This document shows positions 50,298 to 62,474 of a stretch of DNA of 64,000 bases, in pieces; the stretch's first letter is position 1; every line of letters starts with the position of its first letter. The notes beneath the pieces are model-generated. The model saw nothing but the letters and a program-made list of their open reading frames with translations. It did not search any database and had not been told where the DNA came from. Source of the stretch: Achatina immaculata. Lineage: Eukaryota > Mollusca > Gastropoda > Stylommatophora > Achatinidae. A program made the position numbers and the translations under genes. The stretch covers positions 53,977,282 through 54,041,281 of the forward strand of contig CM019702.1 of assembly GCA_009760885.1 (NCBI GenBank), written 5' to 3'.

Positions 50298-52675
50298 CTC
50301 TCTCTGAACCTTAAGTGCCCAGGGCACATGGGGCTTCCGCAAGGGTTTTCCACAAATGCCTGTCTTTCGCCTTTTTTTCTGCTCTTGCCCAGGTGAGCCC
50401 TCTATTGCTCAACATCCTTTCTGTTGCTCTTCTCCATGTCTCTTTTGGTCTACCCTTACTTCTGCTCCCCTGTGGTGTCCATCTTAGTGCTATTTTTGGT
50501 AGTGAGTTGTCTGTCATTCGGAGCACATGTCCCAACCATCGCCAGCGTCTTTCCTCAATAATTGTTGTCAGTGGTTTCATCTGCATTTCTGCCAATAAAA
50601 TGTTATTTCTTATGGTGTTTGGCCAAAATATTTTTTTAATTCTACGTAAACATTTAGTCTGGAAAGAATTCAACTTGTTTTCTATGGTTTTGGTGATTTT
50701 CCAGCACTCACTTCCATAGAGTAGTACACTTAGAACATTAGTCTTAAATATCCTGATTTTCATATTTATGCTTAGTTTATTTGATTTCCATATATTCTGT
50801 AGCATTGCAAAAACCTGCTTTGCTCTAGTAAGTCTGCTGTTGATGTCCTCTGTGCTGTCTCCATTTTCTACTACTCTGCTGCCAAGGTATACAAATTCGT
50901 TGACCTCCTCCACTAACTTGTTATCTACTCTGAGTACATTTCTGTTGTTCACATTTTGCTTCATTAACTTTGTCTTTCCTACATTGATCTTTAGTCCTAT
51001 GTTGTTTGCATTCTGGGTTAACTTGTTTATTTTATCTTGCATATCTTTGTGACTGCTTGATAATAGACAAATGTCGTCCGCAAAGTCAAGGTCCTCCAGC
51101 ACTGTGTCAAGGGTCCATTGTAATCCTCTGCGTTTGTCTGATGTTGCCTCCTTCATTAACCAGTCTACTGCCAAGATAAATAATGTTGGTGATAGTACAC
51201 ATCCCTGTTTCACTCCTGTTTGTACCCTAAAGCTGCTGGAGGTATGTTCTCCACAGATAACTTTGCACTGAAAACCCTCGTATAGGGCTTTGATTACATT
51301 AACTATTTTATGGGGGAGGCCATGCCATCTTAGGATTTTCCACAGTGCATCTCTGTTGACACTGTCAAAGGCTTTCTCAAAATCTATGAATAATGCATAT
51401 GTTGTGCTATGCCACTCATTTGCCTGTTCTAATATTTGTCTAAGTACAAATATATGGTCTATGCATGATCTTCCTTTCCTAAATCCTGCCTGCTCTTTCC
51501 GAAGTTTTTCCTCAAGTGTTGGTACAATTCTGTTGATGATTATTCTGCAAAATACTTTACTAGTGAGTGGCAGTAGGGTAATGCCTCTCCAGTTCCCGCA
51601 ATCTCTGAGGTCACCCTTCTTTGGTAGTTTTACTATAAGACCAGTTTTCCACTCCTCTGGGGCTTTTTCTAAATCCCAAATTTGTTGTAATATCCGGCAA
51701 AGTTGTTTTGGTGTTTCTGTTTCTTCTGCTTTCAACATCTCAGCAGTCACTTCATCTTCACCTGGTGCCCTGTCTGATTTTAGCATCTTTATCGCCTCTT
51801 TTACTTCATTTATTGTTATTGGTCCTGTATTGATGTTTAGTTCCGCTTTTGCTTCAGGTATATCTATTGCTTGTGCTGCTTGTGTTCTGTTTAGTAGGGT
51901 GTTAAAGTGTTCCCTCCATCTTTCAATTTTTTCTCTTTCTCCACTGACCAGTTGTCCATTTTGTGTTCTTACTGCACTTTCACATCTTGTATTGAAGTTA
52001 CCTGTCATCTGCTTTGTGATTTTATATATGGTTTTCATGTCATTTGTATATGTAGCTTTCTCTGCTGTTTCTGCTAAGTTGTCATAATATTGACGTTTAT
52101 CTTGACGGCATGATTCCTTCACTTCTTTGTCTTTTTGTGCATAATTACTTAAAACTCGTTCTTTAAGCCGTTGTGATTTGGTGTTCAGTAATTTTTTCTT
52201 GATTTCTTTTCTTTGCTCTATCTTTTCCCATGTGGTCTCACTTATCCATTCCTCTTTTCTCCTTTTCCGATATCCCAGCACCTCTTTTGCTGTTTCCTGT
52301 AGTGTTTTATTGAACTCTAATATGGACATTTCTGCTTCATCTTGTAGGACACTGAAGCGGTTCTTAAGTATTATTGAGAATTCATTTCTTGTTTGCTGGT
52401 CTATCAGTTTTCTTGTATCAAAATGTATCTTTCTGTGTTCTCCGATTCTGGCTTTCCTTAATTTTAGTTTTATTTTTGCTACCAGAAGGTTGTGATCACT
52501 TCCTATATCTGCTCCTTTCCTTGCTCGCACATCTTGTAGTGACCGTTTCCACTTGTTGTTTATTAGTATGTGATCGATTTGGTTTTCTGTGGTTTTAAGA
52601 ATCATCCTGCATGACGATAATTCTTGGCCTCGCTCTGACCTTGTATGTAGTTGTTTCGATTTCTTCATTGAATTG
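50298..52675 (-). mobile_element. 5'-truncated LINE on the minus strand
   Basis: It runs from 52675 down to 50298. Its 3' end is a short AG-rich tail (read on the plus strand as CTCTCTCTCTCTGAACC) immediately joined to the mariner relic. Most of the endonuclease is missing. The ORF is described separately. Confidence 0.85.
50311..52668 (-). CDS. LINE ORF: endonuclease end plus reverse transcriptase (785 residues)
   Basis: Single open frame. Residues 29-60 are the end of an AP-type endonuclease (N-Q-I-D-H-I-L-I, and S-D-H-N at 57-60). RT follows: W-K-T-G-L-I-V-K-L-P-K-K-G (340-352), N-W-R-G-I-T-L-L-P (359-367), E-Q-A-G-F-R-K-G-R-S (392-401), F-I-D-F-E-K-A-F-D with catalytic Asp 429, T-G-V-K-Q-G-C-V-L-S-P (484-494), F-A-D-D 529-532. 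The C-terminal part has W-R-W-L-G-H-V-L-R-M, K-G-R-P-K-E-T-W-R-R and W-A-R-A-E-K-K-A-K-D. It copies element RNA into DNA at a nicked target (family knowledge). The frame is free of stops, so the insertion is young, but the missing endonuclease makes it non-autonomous. Clade not resolved; it is related to, but distinct from, the LINE at 40556-42238. Confidence 0.92.
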   Translation of the reverse strand: MKKSKQLHTRSERGQELSSCRMILKTTENQIDHILINNKWKRSLQDVRARKGADIGSDHNLLVAKIKLKLRKARIGEHRKIHFDTRKLIDQQTRNEFSIILKNRFSVLQDEAEMSILEFNKTLQETAKEVLGYRKRRKEEWISETTWEKIEQRKEIKKKLLNTKSQRLKERVLSNYAQKDKEVKESCRQDKRQYYDNLAETAEKATYTNDMKTIYKITKQMTGNFNTRCESAVRTQNGQLVSGEREKIERWREHFNTLLNRTQAAQAIDIPEAKAELNINTGPITINEVKEAIKMLKSDRAPGEDEVTAEMLKAEETETPKQLCRILQQIWDLEKAPEEWKTGLIVKLPKKGDLRDCGNWRGITLLPLTSKVFCRIIINRIVPTLEEKLRKEQAGFRKGRSCIDHIFVLRQILEQANEWHSTTYALFIDFEKAFDSVNRDALWKILRWHGLPHKIVNVIKALYEGFQCKVICGEHTSSSFRVQTGVKQGCVLSPTLFILAVDWLMKEATSDKRRGLQWTLDTVLEDLDFADDICLLSSSHKDMQDKINKLTQNANNIGLKINVGKTKLMKQNVNNRNVLRVDNKLVEEVNEFVYLGSRVVENGDSTEDINSRLTRAKQVFAMLQNIWKSNKLSINMKIRIFKTNVLSVLLYGSECWKITKTIENKLNSFQTKCLRRIKKIFWPNTIRNNILLAEMQMKPLTTIIEERRWRWLGHVLRMTDNSLPKIALRWTPQGSRSKGRPKETWRRATERMLSNRGLTWARAEKKAKDRHLWKTLAEAPCALGT

Positions 52676-53326
52676 GCTGTAAAAATTAACCTACTGTTGA
52701 AATATTGCTACAGTAAAGTTATATATTATTAACTTTGGAAGCATAGTAGACAATACACTAAAAGTTACTATTTCGATTTATCTTATATTAGTCCTAAGGT
52801 AAAAATATGCCATTTGATATAGAGTTTACAAATCGAAAACGACGATGCTTTCAATCTGTGAAATCGTTCATTAAACAATTCTAAGATGTCCCTATATTTA
52901 TTTCTTTTATGTGGGGAAATCTCACGCTATTTTAATGTGAGAATGCTGTACCTTCTTGTTCAATGAGTGACAATATTCAGCTATACGAAATATTATGTTT
53001 TTCACTGTATTGCTCTAGCTGAGTGTAGACGACCACAGTTATAAACTATGAGATCGATAGAGAGAGTCGATGCGTGGCATTACAGGGGAAATAACGATCA
53101 ACCGTAAACAGTGTTAAGAAAAACAGAAAGTCATGTTTGTATTTGTCAGGACAAGTAAGATTATGTATGATCATATACATTTACAGTTCCGACTTGGTCT
53201 TTCTCCTTCCCCCCCCCCTTTTCTACAAAATTATACGTTTATATAACTTTGCTACAAATAAAAAAATACAAATGTTGTAGCGATTTTTTCTATAGTCTGA
53301 CGTTTGATATGTTAAACTACAATCTG

Positions 53327-53330
<4 letters not shown>
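52676..53330. other. Intergenic, no gene recognised
   Basis: AT-rich, without repeats or coding motifs that I can name. A C run lies at 53211-53218. Confidence 0.4.

Positions 53331-53372
<42 letters not shown>
53331..53372. repeat. (CT)n microsatellite
   Basis: Near-perfect CT run of about 40 bp. Confidence 0.95.
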
Positions 53373-53449
53373 GAGATGAAGAGAAGAATGTCAGACTTAT
53401 CTGCCTGCTTAAATCTTCGCGCTTTAAGAACACAGTTTGCTCATTCGTT

Positions 53450-53451
53450 CC

Positions 53452-53547
<96 letters not shown>

Positions 53548-53594
53548 ATATCTATCTATCTATCTATCCATCCATCCATCTATCTATCTATCTG

Positions 53595-53664
<70 letters not shown>

Positions 53665-53740
53665 CATCCATCCATCCATCTATCTATCCATCCATCCATC
53701 TATCCATCCATCCATCCATCCATCCATCCATCCTCCATCC

Positions 53741-53822
<82 letters not shown>

Positions 53823-53824
53823 AT
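53450..53824. repeat. Compound (CTAT)n/(CCAT)n microsatellite
   Basis: About 375 bp of tetranucleotide repeat with blocks of CCAT inside CTAT. All plus-strand frames are open as a Y-L-S-I repeat; these are not proteins. Confidence 0.97.
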
Positions 53825-53829
53825 CTCTA

Positions 53830-55490
53830 AATCTTTAAATCTGTTTTCGCACTTCAAGCCAGTAAAGATGCTTCTCTGCAGATAAAGCTGTCTCAGTTCA
53901 GTTTTGATCCTGAAGTTCTCCGCCTGTTGTTTACTGCAGGCTCTTTTACTTCTTCTCTCAAGTCATCTACCCATCATTGTCCTACTATAGGCCCTGCTCT
54001 TGATCCTGTAATTCCCTGTATACATGCGAGTGTGGTCTGGCGACTCTTCTATTTTGATGTAAACCCCAGTGTGATTTTTTTTATGGGGCTTGAACATAAT
54101 TTAATGTTTATATTTTATGTTTTGAATTCCGTCGGCCTGAGAAACGGACATCACGTGACCTGGCGTGTTTAAGCATGGTATGTGATGACGTATGTTAAGT
54201 TAAAGAGAAGGAAATGTACGCTTGACCGGTGAGGATGTTTGTGTTTGTCTGAAGGTTAAAGAGTTTTTGACTGTACTAGGACCTTTGAGAACTGCCGACA
54301 TGTTTCATTTTAATTCATGTTCACCTGTTTGAATGAAAAGAAAGTTGAGCTGAAGACCTATAATTCAACATAATGCTCGATATATTTATCTTCTATCCAG
54401 TCACAATTGCCATCATGTTCCATTCACCTTGACGTAATGTCAGCACCGGGCTTTTCTGCCTGTTACATTGCGATGTCTCGACAAAGGAAAAGATCCCGAG
54501 GAATCATCTGAATAATGGTTATTGATTCAGAGTTATGATGCACCAAATTGGGTTACATAGACTGTACAGCACCGGCACGGTACATACGTCATCCAGGTAT
54601 TGTACTTAATGTGCTTTAGTAATGGAGGCGATCAGAGGTTGTGTGTATAAACTTTGGATATGTTTGTTAGTTCCGATCTCCAGACCCTAATGTTACGTTC
54701 TATGATATGGCCATTTTTTTTCCTCTTAAAAAATAGTGGCTGTTTCTCATCATTTTTTTTTATTTGTACTTCATGATTCTTACACATGCAAGATTGCTGC
54801 TATAATACTATTTCAAGACAATTATCCTGGCTTCTTGGGATACTATTTTTCAAAATCATTCAGCGCTTCAAAGCAGAAATTACATAGAAATGTCTAATGT
54901 ATTTTTAAAATGTCAGGGAATGTAATATAGATACCCTGCCAAACCCCAGGCAAGACAAGAGCAAAGGCTATTATTATATACAAGTGGTTAGTGTTGTCTT
55001 AATATCGAGAAAAGCGAAGATCGTGGAGGAAGGGGGAGATGGGAGGAGTGAGAGAGTCGTAAAGCGAGAGAGAAAGAAAATTAGAAACAGAAAGAAACAG
55101 AAAAAAGAAACATATTTATCTACTGACTATAATATAGAGTGAAAAATGTTAAATTTCAGTATCAAGTTTTGAATTCGTGCAATTTATGAAAATCAACACC
55201 CCCCTCCCCCCACTTCCAAAATTGTGTAGAATATCCTCATTGCATAATGTTTAAAGAGTTAAGTCATCTTGTTATGATAACCCCTTAGAGACTGTTAAAA
55301 ACTTCAGACGATATTATGAGTCCATATCTAGCCCGAGATCTCCATCACCCTCATACCACCTTGGGGTTTAACGGTATAGATACGCCATGCTATGAACCCA
55401 TGGCAAAAACTGTCAACATAAAAATAGTTTAGTTTTCGTTTATTAAATGTATGTAATTTATTCATGATGTGCTTCTAAACATTTTTTTTA
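53830..55490. other. Intergenic, no gene recognised
   Basis: Contains a purine-rich tract (55013-55110) and a C-rich run (55198-55212). I looked for receptor exons 1 and 2 to go with pseudogene F and found none. Confidence 0.4.
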
Positions 55491-55494
55491 AATG

Positions 55495-55975
55495 GCTTCA
55501 AGACGAGTGCACATCATAATCATGTGTCTTACAATCACACTTACTTCATCTTCCTTCCCTGTGTAAGTAGAGAACATGCTGGACTTGAAATGCGTCCCTA
55601 ATAAGAAACAACGTTCTGGCTTCTACCGAAGATCGAAATGGATTTGGGGGCATTTCTATCGTAATCAGTAAAATCTTCCTGTCCTTTACAGCCTTCATCA
55701 TTATAACGTTTGGTAATGGCTGGGTCCCCGCAGTGAGACTAAAGTGGCCTATATAAATGGATTCTACATCAGGACTGAATGTTTCTAATCGTAACTAAAA
55801 AGTGACGAGACGGGCTTATAGAATGTATACGCTGTTTGTGGCTTGTTCCATCCCAATAACATGTGTAATGTTAGCTGCGGCTCTGGGATCTAATTTAAGC
55901 GTAAAATAAGTAAACATTTCCACACTAGTTGCTCTAGGTGAAGCATTTGTACCTTATGTAATAGATTAATCAATG
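55495..55975 (+). pseudogene. Decayed exon 3 of a chemosensory-type GPCR, pseudogene F
   Basis: Aligns with exon 3 of gene A. The clearest part is ATCATAATCATGTGTCTTAC, followed by CTTACTTCATCTTCC and CCCTGTGTA, giving I-I-I-M-C-L, then S-S-S-F-P-V and a stop where A has Y-V-V-N. Further on, in other frames, come F-T-A-F-I-I-I, V-S-N-R-N and the TM6 area P-I-T-C-V-M-L-A-A-A-L. Many stops and indels are present. It belongs to the A/E subfamily. Exons 1 and 2 were not found, although an assembly gap lies close by. Confidence 0.75.
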
Positions 55976-55984
55976 GTGTCATTT

Positions 55985-56148
55985 TGACTCCTATTACAAC
56001 AGCAAACAATTAAGAGATATATTTTTACTATTACAACAACAAACAATTAAGATACACATTTTTGCAACTATTATAACAGCAAACAATTAAGAGACACATG
56101 TTTGCTACTATTACAACAGCAAACAATTAAGAGACACATTTGTACTAC
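55985..56148. repeat. 37-bp minisatellite next to the assembly gap
   Basis: About four units of a 37- to 40-bp repeat with core ACAGCAAACAATTAAGAGAC. The array runs straight into the N stretch, so its real length is unknown. Confidence 0.88.
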
Positions 56149-56248
56149 NNNNNNNNNNNNNNNNNNNNNNNNNNNNNNNNNNNNNNNNNNNNNNNNNNNN
56201 NNNNNNNNNNNNNNNNNNNNNNNNNNNNNNNNNNNNNNNNNNNNNNNN
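56149..56248. other. Assembly gap (100 N)
   Basis: Exactly 100 N, the usual placeholder for a gap of unknown size. Protein frames that cross it are meaningless. The order and orientation of gene E and the Helitron relative to the left part depend on this join. Confidence 0.99.
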
Positions 56249-56340
56249 CTGCATATCGATGGGACAGAACTCGGAGCCCTAAATATTCTTGCATGATATC
56301 CAGAACGACATTTTATGAGTGAAGACGGGCGCCAATTTCC

Positions 56341-57640
56341 ATGAACCGCTGTGTCTTCAGTGGTAACCATGGTGCCAGTAGGTGGGGAATAAATCTGTTG
56401 TGTAGCACGTCTCCCGAGGAGAGAAATAGAAGACTTGCGACGTTGCGCGAGAGAGTTGCTACATCTAGAGCTGCAGAGACTGTACAGCAGCATGAGGCCC
56501 GACTTCAGAATAAGATAGATAGAGCTGCTACATCTAGAGTTTCAGAGACAGTACAACAGCGTGAATCCCGACTACAGGAAATGAGATATAGAGCCAGACG
56601 ATCACAGACTACGTAACATGTTAGCTTAGCATTGGACGGATTACACTATGATCCACATAAAGACTATTCGTGCATGCAAGTGTTACCATCAGAAAAATTG
56701 AAATGGTTTGTTAATTACTGTCAAGCCAAAAGTTGTACATCAGTCTCCTGGTATTTGCTGCAAAAATGGAAAAGTGAAACTCTGCCAACTGGAACCACCA
56801 CCACAACAACTTTTGACTTACACATCAAGAGATACGTCAGAGTCAGAGCATTTTCTGAGTAACATCAGAAAATACAATTCATGTTTCCAAATGACATCTT
56901 TCGCCTCAACATCAGTTGTTGAACGTCTCGTTTTTCCATCGACATTCACGGAGCAAGGACATATTTACCATAGGGCGGGATCGCTGCTTCCGCTGTCAGA
57001 TCAACCACCAACATTTCTACAACTATATTTTGCTGGAAACGAAGAAATGGAAACTGACCAGAGGTGCGCATACATCTCATGAACAAGACATCAGATTGCG
57101 TTAAATTTACAAAGGATGTTTTATGAGCAAAATTATCTTATTAAAACGTTTAAAACAGCATTGGGACGTATGCCAACGAATGAATATAAAGTAATCATAA
57201 GAGCAGACCGAAGATCAGTAGGCCAGCACGAGTGACACTTCAATGCTCCTCATATAGATGATGTGGCGGTGGTTATATCAGGCGCCATCAACGGGATATC
57301 GTACTTCAACGACGAGGCGAACCATTGCAGCGCATTTCAGAAACACATCGACCTTATGATGATCTACAATACCCAGTGATATTCCCCCATGGTGAAGATG
57401 GATAATCTGAGGCAGGTCAACCCAGCAACAGGTAAAACAACCAGCAAGAAAGTTTCAGCGATGAATTTCTATGCATACAGACTAATGGTTGGAGATACTG
57501 AACAGAACCACATAATAAACTGCAGACAATTGTTTCATCAATATGTCTTCTACTACATAGTGCACAAACCACTTGGCCCCTCAGGCGGCCATATAAAAGA
57601 AAAGGCTTGCTTAACTTCAGTTAAAAAACTCCTCGCATAA
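56341..57640 (+). pseudogene. Helitron relic (N-terminal replication-helicase region)
   Basis: The plus strand carries pieces of the Helitron protein in order. First is a repeat of A-T-S-R-x-x-E-T-V-Q-Q-x-E-x-R-L-Q (56450-56580). Then L-D-G-L-H-Y-D-P-H-K-D-Y-S (56628-56670). Later, in broken frames, come V-I-I-R-A-D-R-R near 57190, R-D-I-V-L-Q-R-R near 57300 and Y-D-D-L-Q-Y-P-V-I-F-P-H-G-E-D-G near 57355-57400. Last is K-V-S-A-M-N-F-Y-A-Y-R-L-M, then C-R-Q-L-F-H-Q-Y-V (57450-57545). This is the Helitron-like N-terminal domain that precedes the Rep endonuclease. Rep and helicase catalytic parts are absent. Frameshifts and stops show it is dead. Confidence 0.85.
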
Positions 57641-58260
57641 GACATTTGGAGACAGTGCTTCTTGTGGCATTGACGATTGCGAGCACAGCTATATCGCCTC
57701 GGCCTTGTCACACAGCCCTGATTGCACATGCCAGACAGGTGTCCTGACTCCAGGGCACACATCCTGCCGCTCTGTCCCCTCTACCAAGAAGCCCAAACCC
57801 AGCTCTGGCCACAGGGAGCCACACACTGAAAGACAAATTTCGGGGTCAAAGAAAGACCTCCAAAGACCAAAAGACTGTGCAGCTTATCCGGGATAATACA
57901 GATGTCTGAGGCTAGAACTATAAGAAGAAGATGGAGAAGAAGAAGGAGGAGGAGGAGAATGAGGAGGAAATCTGAAATTAATACCAAGTATTCAACCAGT
58001 GGCGGACTACCCATCACCCTGACCAGACTTAAGTCAAGGGTCCAAAATGGCACAGGACCGGGGTCGCAGTGGAGAGAGAAAGACAGAAAAAATATCAGAC
58101 TCTCCAGATTATTGTTTCACGTGCCAATCAGATTTCCATAGTCGCATACACAATTTACCTTTTCAACCATTAGTTCTTAGACGTCTGGAAGTCATGACAC
58201 AGAGAGAGACCCATTCCCTACTTAGAGCATTCAGTTCGAAACGCTTGCCTGACTGAGGAC
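57641..58260. other. Possible repeat with GA-rich tail
   Basis: A GAAGAAGATGGAGAAGAAGA run lies at about 57928-57960, preceded by 300 bp with moderate GC content. It may be the 3' end of another non-LTR element on the plus strand, but no diagnostic motif is visible. Confidence 0.3.
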
Positions 58261-58562
58261 TTGTGTGGCTCTTTTGCTCACTCCAACAGTGTCTTGCCTG
58301 TCAGTTGTGTTCTGTTCGTGTAATAGAAAGCTACAGAGTACAAGCAGAGATCCCAGCTAGAGGAGGGCCAATCTATACACCAGGAGAGGGGGGGGTATAT
58401 GTTACAATGACCTAAGTCGCCTTACGAAGGGGTTTGGGTTGCGGGATACTGGGGGCTTAGATAGTGGTTTTATGCACAACTTTATTCCATGAAATATTTT
58501 AGACTCTATGGAACAATACTGCTGTACTACGTTTGAAATAGTTTCTATTATAGTTATAGCTC

Positions 58563-58610
<48 letters not shown>

Positions 58611-59261
58611 CAGGGCAGGGAGTTTATATTCCACGGATACCACTCATTCTGACGGATCTCACTTTTAACTTTAAGAGTTTGCAGTTTCCAGTGAGATTTG
58701 CGTTCTCGATCATGATCAACAAGTCACAGGAACAGTCTACACATTATAGAGTAAAGTCTTTTACAAATTCACTATAATATTAATTTAACTCAAAACTTGA
58801 TTATATAGAACATTTTTAGTTTCACCTCCAGGAGCAAGAATAAATAATTTCTTGGGTAAACACATACAAGCCCATACATGTTCGTTAGAGAAATGACTCC
58901 AGTTTTGTGAAGTGTGTCTATTGATGTGACTTAGCATTTTGTTGGGATTGGCAGCCACTACCCTTGGCTACATGTAATGCATTGAGTCATTCGTGGTAGG
59001 TTCTTTGGAGGAAATAACTTTTACTAATAATTAGCACATCAGATTCTCGAGGTGTAATCATATAACACTGTGCTCTATTACGTTACTGAAAAAAATATAA
59101 TATTGTTTAATATTAATTAACAGCATCTTGACACAAAAAACATTAACACTATAAATAGCTCATTTTCTAATATTGTAAACTATCTTAGGAGCATTTGATG
59201 TATGAATAATTTGGCCACAAAACATATTAAACTATGAGGCTTCTTTAGAGGGAACTTTGAG
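58261..59261. other. 3' flank of gene E, no gene recognised
   Basis: Contains an (AT)n microsatellite at 58565-58608 and a G run near 58389-58396. The conserved block found downstream of gene A (11127-11240) was looked for in inverted form and not seen. Confidence 0.4.
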
Positions 59262-62048
59262 TTAGCGGTCTTTAGTTCTGTTCCTGAAGAATATATGCCG
59301 TAAAGTGATTCTGTATTTTGAGCTCATATGATAGTAAATAAAAAGGTTGGAGGACGAATTTATACCTTCCAGTACAAGCGGCAAACCGCTAACTATTATA
59401 CAAATATTTACATATTTTCCACCAACATTAAGTTTGTGTTCAAAAACAACAGCCAAGGAAACGATGGCCAGTGGAATAAAACTAGCAATAAATAGAATAG
59501 AAATCATAACAACCATCTTGGCTACTTTCTGGTTACGTTTAGATACTTCGGAATTCGATGCGGGCGCCAACGTTGTCAGCCATTTTCCTCTCTTTTTTAG
59601 GGAGAAAGTCAACATTATCGTACAGATGACGATAACGACGAAGGCCGCAAAGTTAAGGAAAAAGTTGTTGATTGTGTAACAGATTCTCTCAACCTTCTTC
59701 CGGTCTTCAGTAAAAGCAAGACGTAGAACAGTCTTATTTCTAGCAGGAGAGAATTTCCACTCCAGCCTGTTCACCAGATACACCGGGGTGATAGGTGAAA
59801 TAAGTATGATTGCAAGACACAAGATGATGATTGAAGCCCGTTTTGGTGTGAAAATTCTTTGAATCTGTTAGTTGAAAATAGAAACAATGTCTGTTAATTA
59901 AAGAAAAAAAAACTATACAAAGTATGATGAATACACACAATGATCTGGCTTTTTATCAGTAAGTATCAAGATTAACATATTAATATTAAATGAAGAAAGT
60001 CTCTCTATACTGCGAATGATGTTATATTATATCAACTAAAGACATTACACAAAATGTTTCCTAGAGTAACAGAACTAACCTTAATGTCAGTTTTTACATA
60101 AAACAAGGAAGTATATTAGAGACATTTTCGTCTAGCTATTTTGATTTGTATTAAAATCATTTTTTGTATAAATGACCTTCTATTGATCAATATATACAAC
60201 CATACATTTACAATATGAAAAACGCGGGAAAGGAATTTTTAAAAAAGAACATAAATCATGATCTAATATTACACGGTGAATCATGACATAATGCCCTGGA
60301 TCAGTGTTTCCGAATTAACCAAAGCCAACAGACTTTTCAGCTGTTTAAAAAATCAAAGCCACGGATCTCCTGTTGTTTAAAAAATCTAGGCCACGGATCC
60401 CCTGCTGTTTAAAAGATCTAGGCCACGGATCGCCCTGTTGTTTCAAAATCCAGGTCATGGACCCCGATACTTTGGAAAAAGTGTCATATATGTATGGTAG
60501 GTATGTGCTTTAAATGCAGTAAGATTTTTTTTTCATAAAATATAGGGAAACCTTTAGCAAGCTAACGCTACACTAGAGTAAAATGCAATACCAACATGGT
60601 GAATATTTTAAATGACAGTAATGTAATAAAGAAAAACTAGACAGCAACTAACACTCTACTTTTGCTGACAAAAGAACAGAACACACAATGTATGACAGCT
60701 AACCAGCCCGAACACAGTGAGAGAAATCAGGGCTCTTTTTCGGTCGCTTTCAGGTTTGCTTCAGCATTTCCTGGTTCTAATCTCAGATCTGGAGCAACAT
60801 CAAGATGGTGCTTGTTGTTCGTGTAACAATTTCTCGAAAACGTCTGGTCACAAAGATATGTGCAACAAAATGGAACGAATATGTCAACGCTTCTTATAAT
60901 CAGAAGAAAAATCATTTGTTAAACAGTTCACACTGAAAACAAAAAAGGAGCTTGATTTTTATTGTCACAGACACTCCTCCCTCGAATGTTCTCGGACCAT
61001 TATTTGGGAACCGCTGCCCTAGACAACTGACCTTTAAAGGCGCTATTATACACAGACATCTCTCTAGTGTGATTACAGCCGTGATCCAACTGCTTATTCG
61101 AGTGAAGGTAACATGTGGCGTTGCTGATATCAGGTAGAAAACCTCAGTGGCAGAGAAAGGTAAATCCGCTGTGCTAACAGTGGGAGTCAAGCAGATGTTT
61201 GTCCAGATCTGCGTTATAAGGCAGCATAGGTCACAGACAGCCAGACCTGAATAAATCATAAATATTGTCTTACGTTACGTATGTACTCTAGAAGCTACCA
61301 TTTTGTTACCAGTGTGAGCTACTAACGAAAAGCATTTGATGAAGAATATGTCTGTTCTTATATTTTTTTGGCAAACGTTTGCACAACAGGATCTCTGTTT
61401 AGTGTTAAATGAATGATTTGGGCAGCTCTGAAGAAAGATCATTTTATAATTCCACCCCGCGATGAAAAGATACTTTCAAATTGGTATTTCAAATAGATTA
61501 TCTCGAAATATATTTCCAGAAGTTCTACCCTTTTACCTCAGTAACATTCTTAGATACTCCGAGAGTTCCTAACAAAGCATACACATATTCATGAAGTAAT
61601 GTTCATTAACTTCTTCAGCATTTGAACTACAGTTTCACATGTTATATTTGACTGCGCAAAAGTAATTTGCTGAAAGTTTGTTCTGCGTGTTAGAAAGTTT
61701 CTCGCCTGCATCAGGATATATCGGTGCGTGAGTAGTCAAGTGACAAGTGCATGTAACTCTTAAGAAGAAAATCGGTGCACCAGTACTGATTACATGTGTC
61801 CCAGGTACTCAGCTATAGAAATAGGTGTCTTCTTCTGAAGTTGGAAAAGGACATATGTCATAATTAATGCTGGATACATCAGGGTGCACGCATGTCAAGG
61901 AAAATATCGTTACACTCTGCACATCCGCCAAATGAATTGTTGCTGTATTTTTAAGAATCTGATTTCAGCTTTCAGGATATATTTATTGCTATATCTATGA
62001 ATATACACAGCTTACATGGAAGACGAACTTACCAATTATATATATATG

Positions 62049-62103
<55 letters not shown>

Positions 62104-62433
62104 CATTTGCATAGCATATATGCATTTATAACTGATACGAATTATAACTGACATAATCAGATTTTTTATTAACTTCTCATTACCTAAGAGACTAACGTTG
62201 ACAGTTTCCTTGAACCCTTGTCTAACGAAGCACACGATGTTGATGATGTTTGTTATAACACCAAAAACATCTATCACTTGACACAAGACACAGATGACAA
62301 CCCACGTAAAAATTAAAGTCACTTCATTAAGAAAATCGGTGTTCTTGATACTATGGGCATCATAAGCGGAGTAGTTTCCTAGACTGACCATATTAACACT
62401 GTCACACTGCGCCTGTAGAAGTGAAGCATCCAA
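59262..62433 (-). CDS. Chemosensory-type class A GPCR, gene E (three coding exons)
   Basis: Predicted surface receptor of seven membrane spans. Coding exons on the minus strand: 62433-62184, 61246-61032 and 59864-59262, total 355 residues. A second methionine at 62391 (M-V-S-L-G-N) gives 341; CAG acceptors lie between the two, and the same arrangement in gene A favours the shorter form. Donors are TTAG|GTAATG and AAAG|GTCAGT; acceptors are TTCAG and AACAG. Exon lengths of exons 2 and 3 (215 and 603) equal those of gene A. Motifs: T-N-I-I-N (TM1), L-A-V-C-D (TM2), L-E-R-C (TM3), S-F-I-P (TM6), S-N-L-F-I-Y-Y (TM7). Glycosylation sites are N-Y-S and N-K-T. All exons are open, so it may be functional. 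It faces the other receptors. A LINE 3' end lies about 40 bp upstream of the first coding exon. Ligand unknown. Confidence 0.87.
60341..60464. repeat. ~32-bp tandem repeat in intron 2 of gene E, four units
   Basis: Units of about 29-33 bp with core CTGTTGTTTAAAAAATCTAG followed by GCCACGGATC. The last unit is the most diverged. Confidence 0.8.
62036..62102. repeat. (AT)n microsatellite in intron 1 of gene E
   Basis: Long AT run with a few G or C interruptions, about 80 bp inside the intron from the exon 1 donor. Confidence 0.95.
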
Positions 62434-62474
62434 GACAATTAGCAGCTAGAAACTAGAGTTAATACATCATATCA

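Noticed and set aside
53249..53885. Open frames of 133-193 residues with Y-L-S-I repeats
   Set aside because: Direct products of the CTAT/CCAT microsatellite.
56071..56493. 140-residue minus-strand frame
   Set aside because: It crosses the 100-N gap and cannot be trusted.
57902..58141. Arg-rich 79-residue frame
   Set aside because: It is driven by a GAA/GGA simple repeat and looks like a retrotransposon tail rather than a nucleic-acid-binding protein.
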